Below, piece after piece: positions 8,430 to 12,693 of a DNA stretch of 12,693 nt. Position 1 is the stretch's first letter. Every line of letters begins with the position of its first letter. Made by a program: the position numbers and the translations under genes. Origin of the DNA: Halieaceae bacterium (GTDB lineage Bacteria > Pseudomonadota > Gammaproteobacteria > Pseudomonadales > Halieaceae). The notes under the pieces are model-generated. The model had not been told where the DNA came from. It made no database searches and worked only from the letters and a program-made list of their open reading frames with translations. Location of the stretch: positions 1-12,693 of the forward strand of contig DOVB01000102.1 of the NCBI GenBank assembly GCA_003520285.1. Direction: 5' to 3'.

Positions 8430-8450
8430 TTTTTTTTGGAGGCGAGCGCC

Positions 8451-9092
8451 TTGCATAAATCACTGAACCCCGCGCCAGTGCGCAAACCTACACTGTTGTC
8501 GCGTATTGTTCGCCGGATCATTTTGGCGGTTTGGTACTTGAGAGATTGGAAGATCGATTCTCCGCTGCCTAAAAATCTCAAGAAATACGTGCTGGCTGGC
8601 GCTCCGCATACCACTAACTGGGATTTCGTTTTTTTCACCGGTGCGACTCATGAGGAAGGGGTAAGACCTAACTTCATGGGTAAGCACACTCTCTTCACTG
8701 GCATCATGCGCAACTTCATGTTGGATATGGGTGGTATACCCGTTGATCGCACGGCAAAAGCCAATGCCACCGAACAAGTCGCCGCTGAATTTGCTGCTCG
8801 AGATGAGCTGGCTCTGGTGATTGCCTGTGAAGGTTCGCGCAAGTCAGACGGTAAATGGCGTTCAGGCTTCTACCACATCGCACGCGCTGCGAATGTGCCT
8901 ATCATTCCCGCCTTCGCTGATAATGCGCGCAGAATAATCCGGTTTGGGCCACCAATACATCCGACCGGAAACTATGGTGAAGACTTGCTGAAGATCGCTG
9001 AATGGTTCTGCGCGCAATTGCCTGACTACGAGCGCTTTAAAGTACTCGAACAGCAGGCACGCGACATAATCGCTGGGCTCCAAAAAGCTTGA
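8451..9092 (+). CDS. Lysophospholipid acyltransferase-like protein, PlsC family
   Basis: The product should transfer an acyl chain to a lysophospholipid or related acceptor at the inner face of the cytoplasmic membrane. It has the four PlsC-type blocks in order: the catalytic HX4D as HTTNWD (53-58), the GKHTLF block (77-82), GGIPVDR (94-100), and EGSRK (127-131), followed by NVPIIPAF (148-155). An amphipathic or membrane-associating helix precedes them (about 15-31). I choose the TTG at 8451 because GGAGG (8438-8442) sits 8 bases upstream, giving 213 residues. An earlier in-frame TTG at 8436 overlaps that ribosome site and is unlikely. The HTTNWD form and small size resemble the short family of lysophospholipid acyltransferases rather than E. 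coli PlsC itself, so the acceptor is unknown. It runs in the same direction as the amidohydrolase, 68 bases ahead. Confidence 0.85.
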   Translation: MHKSLNPAPVRKPTLLSRIVRRIILAVWYLRDWKIDSPLPKNLKKYVLAGAPHTTNWDFVFFTGATHEEGVRPNFMGKHTLFTGIMRNFMLDMGGIPVDRTAKANATEQVAAEFAARDELALVIACEGSRKSDGKWRSGFYHIARAANVPIIPAFADNARRIIRFGPPIHPTGNYGEDLLKIAEWFCAQLPDYERFKVLEQQARDIIAGLQKA

Positions 9093-9106
9093 ATGACTTG
9101 CGTCAT
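9093..9106. repeat. Small hairpin right after the acyltransferase stop
   Basis: ATGAC and GTCAT are perfect 5-base arms around a 4-base loop (TTGC), immediately after the stop codon. There is no T-run behind it, so it is not a standard intrinsic terminator; it could modestly stabilise the mRNA end or be chance. Confidence 0.2.
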
Positions 9107-9160
9107 CGCTAAAACTGATCAACTATCGGCATATATCCATAAACCAATTGAGATAGCGCT

Positions 9161-10456
9161 ATGAGAGCACTCTTGAACGTCAGTATTGTCCTTCAAATGT
9201 GCCTTGCCAATGTGGCAGGTGCAACAACGATCCTCCACGTCGGCACTTTAATCAACGGTGTTTCAGCTACACCGCAGGAGGCCATGTCGATTATCGTGGA
9301 AGCTGACAGAATTGAGCGCGTTGTTGAAGGCTATATCGAGATCGATCAGGCAACAGTGATTGATCTAAAGCAATCGACTCTCATGCCGGGGTTTATTGAT
9401 ATGCACGTCCACCTCGATGGTGAACTTGACCCGCCTGGCAGCTACAGTGAGCGGTTCTAAATGAACTCGGCTGATATTGCGCTGCGCTCGACCCATTATG
9501 CCGCCTTAACCTTGAAGGCGGGATTCACCACAGTCCGAGATTTAGGGACTTCTGATATCGATGCCATTAGTGCCCTTCGTGATGCGATCAATCAAGACTT
9601 AGTGGTTGGCCCGCGTATTTTCATGGCCGGTAAATCGCTCGCAACGACTGGAGGACACGCTGACCCTACCAACGGTATTCGATCAGATTTACGTCATGAT
9701 CCGGGTCCAAAGGAAGGTGTTTTGAATGGCCCTGACGACGCCTATAAAGCAGTCCGTCAGCGCTATAAAGACGGCTCTGATGTCATTAAATTGACTGTGA
9801 CTGGAGGCGTACTATCGCTCGCAAAAAGCGGTGATAACCCCCAGTTTACTGATCGAGAGCTTGAAGCCGTGGTTGCTGCCGCTAAAGACTATGGCTTTAA
9901 AGTTGCGGTGCACGCCCATGGTGCAGAGGGTATGAAGCGAGCCATTATTGCTGGCGTTGACTCGGTCGAGCACGGAACCTACATGGACGAAGAGGCGATG
10001 GCGTTAATGAGAGAACGGGGCACATGGTATGTGCCCACGATTGCCGCGGGCAAGTGGGTCGCTGAGCTGGCCAAACAAGAGGGTAAACTACCAGCCGTCG
10101 TTAGGCCCAAAGCAGCTGCTGTTGGCCCGCAAATTCAAGATACCTTCGCAAGGGCCTATGCGTCTGGGGTTAAGATCGCTTTTGGTACTGATACCGGCGT
10201 GTCACCGCATGGCCAGAATGCAAAAGAATTTCAGTATATGGTAGAGGCTGGAATGCCACCGATGGCTGCTATTCAATCGGCAACTCGCGATGCCGCAACG
10301 CTGTTGGGCGAGATCGAGGATCTTGGGACGATTGAAGTCGGTAAATATGCCGATTTTGTCGCAGTGGATGGTGATCCTCTAAAAGATATCTCAATTCTGA
10401 TGACCCCCAGCTTTGTGATGAAGGGCGGTGTGGTTTACGAAGTGTCACCTCGTTGA
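9161..10456 (+). pseudogene. Exported metal-dependent amidohydrolase interrupted by one in-frame TAA
   Basis: Two frames (99 and 331 codons) lie in the same reading frame, separated only by TAA at 9458-9460. Joined, they make a 431-codon amidohydrolase of the imidazolonepropionase/prolidase-like group. Residues 1-21 resemble a Sec signal peptide ending in VAGA. The metal centre is complete across the break: His82 and His84 in DMHVH before it; then, counting the stop as codon 100, Lys210 (VIKLTVTGG), His251 or His253 (VHAHG), His271 (VEHGT) and Asp344 (FGTDTG). The stop falls between the HxH strand and ALRSTHYA, inside the barrel, so neither half can form an active enzyme alone. The second half begins with ATG directly after TAA, so re-initiation is possible, but it would lack HxH and the signal. 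No other stop or frameshift is seen. This could be a recent nonsense mutation, a sequencing error, or readthrough. Substrate is unknown (a peptide or lactam type is plausible). Confidence 0.85.
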
Positions 10457-10569
10457 TCCCTTGGATCTCTTGCTTGACCATCGGCTAACACGGTTGCAAG
10501 ACATCCAGTCCTTAACGCTTCAGGGCGTTCGACGCTGTTTACCGGATGTAATCGAGTAGCTAGGGTCTG
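10457..10569. other. Structured spacer between convergent genes
   Basis: The amidohydrolase (plus) and fbp (minus) end on either side of this spacer. It holds an outer pair ACATCC (10501-10506) / GGATGT (10544-10549). Inside are two mutually exclusive stems sharing one arm: AACGC (10514-10518) with GCGTT (10525-10529), or GCGT (10525-10528) with ACGC (10532-10535). Neither side shows a T-run, so I cannot call a canonical terminator, although some transcription stop is expected here. Confidence 0.35.
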
Positions 10570-11592
10570 CTAGGGCGCGCTGTTTTGCTCGCGTCGCAAG
10601 AAATCCTCGAGTTGATCAACCATCTCTGCTGAGCCGACAAAGAAGGGCACGCGCTGGTGGAGCTCAGTTGGCTTGATATCGAGGATGCGCTGATCGATAC
10701 CAGCAATGGCACGTCCACCCGCTTGCTCAGCCAGGAAAGCGATCGGGTTACACTCGTATAACAGCCTGAGTTTACCAGTTGGGTAGCGGCTGGAACTGGG
10801 GTACATATAGATGCCACCGGTAATCAAATTACGATGAAAGTCGGACACAAGCGATCCAATATAGCGCGAGGTATAGGGCCGATTAGAGGTTTGGTCTTCC
10901 TCTTGGCAATACTTAATGTACTTTTTTACACCTGCAGGGAAGCGGATGTAATTGCCCTCGTTGACCGAATAGGTTTTTCCCAATGCAGGGGTGGTCATTT
11001 TGGGATGTGAGAGGTAAAACACACCGAGACTTGGGTCGAAAGTGAATCCGTTCACGCCGTTACCGGTGGAGTACACCATCATGGTTGACGAGCCATAGAT
11101 GATATAACCTGCGGCGACCTGATCTTTGCCCGGCTGACAAAAATCGTCGAGCGTCACCGGTGATCCCACCGGAGAGATGCGCCGGTAGATTGAGAAAATT
11201 GTACCTACGGACACGTTAACGTCGATATTAGAAGAACCATCAAGCGGATCCATCAGCACGACATAATCGGCATCTTTGTTGTGGCCTTCGTCGAATGTGA
11301 CGTAGTTATCCTCTTCCTCTGAGGCGATACCACACGCAACGCCCCGGGCGGCGAGTGCTGTTTTAAACTTTTCATTGGCGAACACGTCGAGTTTCTGTTG
11401 TTGCTCACCTTGCGCGTTTTGATTGCCCACTGAGCCGACAATGTCGACCAAACCGGCCTTGTTAATCTCGCGATTCACAACTTTCGCAGCCAGGCGCAAT
11501 GATGAAAAGAGTGATGTCAGAGCCCCAGTGGCCTCCGGATACTCGCCTTGGCTTTCGATAATGAATTCGCCCAGGGTAGTCGGTGCTTGCAT
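10570..11592 (-). CDS. fbp: Fructose-1,6-bisphosphatase, class I
   Basis: Fbp removes the C1 phosphate from fructose-1,6-bisphosphate, the committed step of gluconeogenesis in the cytoplasm. The 340-residue length matches bacterial class I enzymes (about 330-340). The metal-binding elements are visible: SEEED (91-95) and [10 protein letters not shown] (115-124). The class I signature is [18 protein letters not shown] (273-290) followed by AGG, containing the active-site lysine and glutamate. The N-terminus (TTLGEFI) is the usual family start, fixing ATG at 11592; the ribosome site is weak (GGA 7 bases upstream). It follows xthA on the same strand after 116 bases and probably has its own promoter, since three direct repeats sit just before it. 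It has no obvious functional tie to the gal operon except sugar metabolism. Confidence 0.97.
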   Translation of the reverse strand: MQAPTTLGEFIIESQGEYPEATGALTSLFSSLRLAAKVVNREINKAGLVDIVGSVGNQNAQGEQQQKLDVFANEKFKTALAARGVACGIASEEEDNYVTFDEGHNKDADYVVLMDPLDGSSNIDVNVSVGTIFSIYRRISPVGSPVTLDDFCQPGKDQVAAGYIIYGSSTMMVYSTGNGVNGFTFDPSLGVFYLSHPKMTTPALGKTYSVNEGNYIRFPAGVKKYIKYCQEEDQTSNRPYTSRYIGSLVSDFHRNLITGGIYMYPSSSRYPTGKLRLLYECNPIAFLAEQAGGRAIAGIDQRILDIKPTELHQRVPFFVGSAEMVDQLEDFLRREQNSAP

Positions 11593-11633
11593 GCTAGTGT
11601 CCGTGCTAGTGACTTATTAAGATTGCGCTAGTG
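11593..11633. repeat. Three direct repeats of GCTAGTG just upstream of fbp
   Basis: Perfect copies of GCTAGTG lie at 11593-11599, 11605-11611 and 11627-11633; in fbp's direction they read CACTAGC. They begin directly before the fbp start codon with start-to-start spacings of 12 and 22 bases, near one and two DNA turns, so they would lie on similar faces of the helix. That layout suits a regulator binding site or a repeated leader element. No known consensus is recognised. Confidence 0.4.
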
Positions 11634-11708
11634 TATCTAAAAATAGGCTTTTATGGGCGATTAGTTATTGCACCCCCGTTGTGTGTGAAATCCGTTTGGA
11701 GTCGCTAT

Positions 11709-12476
11709 TCAGATAGATAACTCGATGCCAACAGGACAATGATCTGACCCATAGATGTCGGTGTAGATATGCGCACGAGAGAGCTGATCGACGAGTGTCG
11801 AAGACACCAAAAAGTAGTCAATTCTCCACCCAATGTTTTTCTCGCGCGCTCCTGCCCGATAACTCCACCAGCTGTATTGTTGTTCAGCAGGGTGCAGGTG
11901 ACGGAAGGTGTCGACAAAGTCTGCCGCCAAAAGTGCATCGATACCGTCGATTTCCGCCTGCATGTAGCCAGCACTTTTGTTGTAGTTGGGTTTGGGGCGA
12001 GCAAGGTCTATGTCTCGATGTGCGACGTTGAGATCGCCACAGATGACCACAGGTTTGCTGTTTTGGAGCTGACTTACATAGGCTAAAAAGGCCGCGTCCC
12101 ACTCCGTACGGTAGCCTAAGCGCTTCAATTCACTGCCAGAGTTAGGGGTGTAGACGGTTACCAGATAGAAGCCCGCAAACTCGCAGCACAGAACACGACC
12201 TTCTTGATCATGTTCCTCAAGACCAATACCTCTTGTTACCGAGATGGGTGGTATTCTGGTAATGATCGCGGTGCCCGAATAGCCTTTTTTTTCTGCGCAG
12301 TAACTCAGGGTCTGGTAATCGCTTGGCAGTTCAGAGAGCGCTTCGAGCACCTGGTCGTCTTGAGCTTTCGTTTCTTGCAGGCAGATCACATCTGGGTTCA
12401 TGTCTGTTAGTGATTCCAAAAAGTGCTTTCCGACAGCCGCTCTTATTCCATTAACGTTCCAAGATACGAGTCGCAT
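11709..12476 (-). CDS. xthA: Exodeoxyribonuclease III / AP endonuclease, ExoA-APE1 type
   Basis: This 255-residue enzyme cuts DNA 5' to abasic sites and trims 3' blocking groups in base-excision repair. It is an endonuclease/exonuclease/phosphatase fold protein with all catalytic residues present: Asn7 (SWNVNG), Glu35 (LQETKA), Tyr109 (VYTPNSG), Asp148 and Asn150 (GDLNVAH), Asp220 (GWRIDYF), and Asp245-His246 (GSDHCP). The blocks GDLNVAHRDIDLARP and NIGWRIDYFLVS resemble human APE1 and Bacillus ExoA more than E. coli XthA (268 residues), so the symbol is used for function rather than closest subtype. AGGA lies 7 bases before the ATG, fixing the start. The Pseudomonas regulator Crc is a relative, but Crc has lost these catalytic residues, so repair is the better call. 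It is the gene upstream of fbp on the same strand and divergent from the lipoprotein gene. Confidence 0.94.
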   Translation of the reverse strand: MRLVSWNVNGIRAAVGKHFLESLTDMNPDVICLQETKAQDDQVLEALSELPSDYQTLSYCAEKKGYSGTAIITRIPPISVTRGIGLEEHDQEGRVLCCEFAGFYLVTVYTPNSGSELKRLGYRTEWDAAFLAYVSQLQNSKPVVICGDLNVAHRDIDLARPKPNYNKSAGYMQAEIDGIDALLAADFVDTFRHLHPAEQQYSWWSYRAGAREKNIGWRIDYFLVSSTLVDQLSRAHIYTDIYGSDHCPVGIELSI

Positions 12477-12497
12477 GGTAGTTTCCTTTCAGTAAAG

Positions 12498-12522
12498 GCG
12501 GTTAAGTTTACGTGAAAACCGC
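12498..12522. promoter_or_regulatory. Inverted repeat between xthA and the lipoprotein gene
   Basis: GCGGTT at 12498-12503 and AACCGC at 12517-12522 are perfect inverted arms with a 13-base spacer, 21 bases from the xthA start codon, in the divergent intergenic region. Placement suits an operator over the xthA promoter, but the arms are short and no family consensus is recognised. Confidence 0.22.
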
Positions 12523-12617
12523 ACTAAAGTGGTCCCAAACTTTTGATGAACTGGCTCTTACGAACACGCGCAGCCGCCGTGTTAGGATGAGATGTCAGTA
12601 AACGGGGGAGAAATGGC

Positions 12618-12693
12618 ATGCATCACCTACTACTCACTGCCGCAATTGCTTTTTTGGTCGGCTGCACTTCAGAGCCAGCGTCCACGATAGATC
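12618..12693 (+). CDS. Lipoprotein, N-terminal fragment, unknown
   Basis: The first 25 codons are in the window and the frame runs off the right edge. The start reads MHHLLLTAAIAFLVGCTSEP: a short hydrophobic h-region followed by the lipobox LVGC with the lipidated cysteine at residue 16. The +2 residue is Thr, not Asp, which predicts outer-membrane sorting. A purine-rich GGGGGAG ends 7 bases before this ATG, favouring it over an ATG at 12613 whose frame stops within the window. The mature function cannot be judged from 10 residues. Confidence 0.75.
   Translation, partial: MHHLLLTAAIAFLVGCTSEPASTID

Noticed and set aside
8430..8437. Run of eight T as an intrinsic terminator tail
   Set aside because: No stable GC-rich hairpin precedes it, and it runs straight into the GGAGG ribosome site of the acyltransferase.
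8436..8450. Upstream TTG start for the acyltransferase
   Set aside because: This TTG is part of the GGAGG ribosome site that serves the TTG at 8451, and it has only a T-run before it.
11709..12476. Catabolite repression protein Crc instead of a nuclease
   Set aside because: Crc has the same fold and similar length, but its catalytic residues are lost; here Glu35, Asp148, Asn150, Asp220, Asp245 and His246 are all present.
12613..12690. ATG at 12613 as start of the right-edge gene
   Set aside because: Its frame ends in TAG at 12688-12690 after 25 codons, whereas the ATG at 12618 gives a signal peptide with a lipobox and better ribosome spacing.

Overview
The window reads as chromosomal DNA of a gammaproteobacterium, probably marine. 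This rests on gene content and protein resemblance (E. coli-like GalT and GalK, class I Fbp, a vSGLT-type sodium symporter), not on a marker gene, so finer placement is not possible. There are no rRNA, tRNA, CRISPR or insertion-sequence features, and no regulator gene.

Positions 210-8089 form a galactoside utilisation locus. Four minus-strand genes run from right to left in probable operon order: galT, galK (4-base overlap), a GH42 beta-galactosidase (60-base gap) and a sodium:sugar symporter (79-base gap). A GH36 alpha-galactosidase on the plus strand faces them, and its 3' end overlaps the symporter's by 7 bases. The two galactosidases show no signal peptide. The locus therefore looks built to import small galactosides or galactose with sodium, cut alpha and beta linkages in the cytoplasm, and pass galactose through GalK and GalT of the Leloir pathway. 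galE, galM and an outer-membrane porin or TonB receptor are not in the window.

Positions 8090-10456 hold the presumed control region of the gal operon, a doubtful 60-codon small ORF, a PlsC-type acyltransferase with a TTG start, and an exported metal-dependent amidohydrolase. The amidohydrolase is cut by one in-frame TAA (9458-9460) while every catalytic motif is otherwise preserved. This is the most unusual feature here.

Positions 10457-12693 carry housekeeping genes: fructose-1,6-bisphosphatase (fbp) and an ExoA/APE1-type exodeoxyribonuclease III, both on the minus strand, then the first 25 codons of a plus-strand lipoprotein at the right edge. A triple 7-base direct repeat precedes fbp. 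Fbp belongs to gluconeogenesis and has no visible operon link to the gal genes.

I found no clearly new multi-gene system. The observations worth checking are the interrupted amidohydrolase, the fbp upstream repeats, the small ORF beside galT, and the unexplained left-edge sequence.
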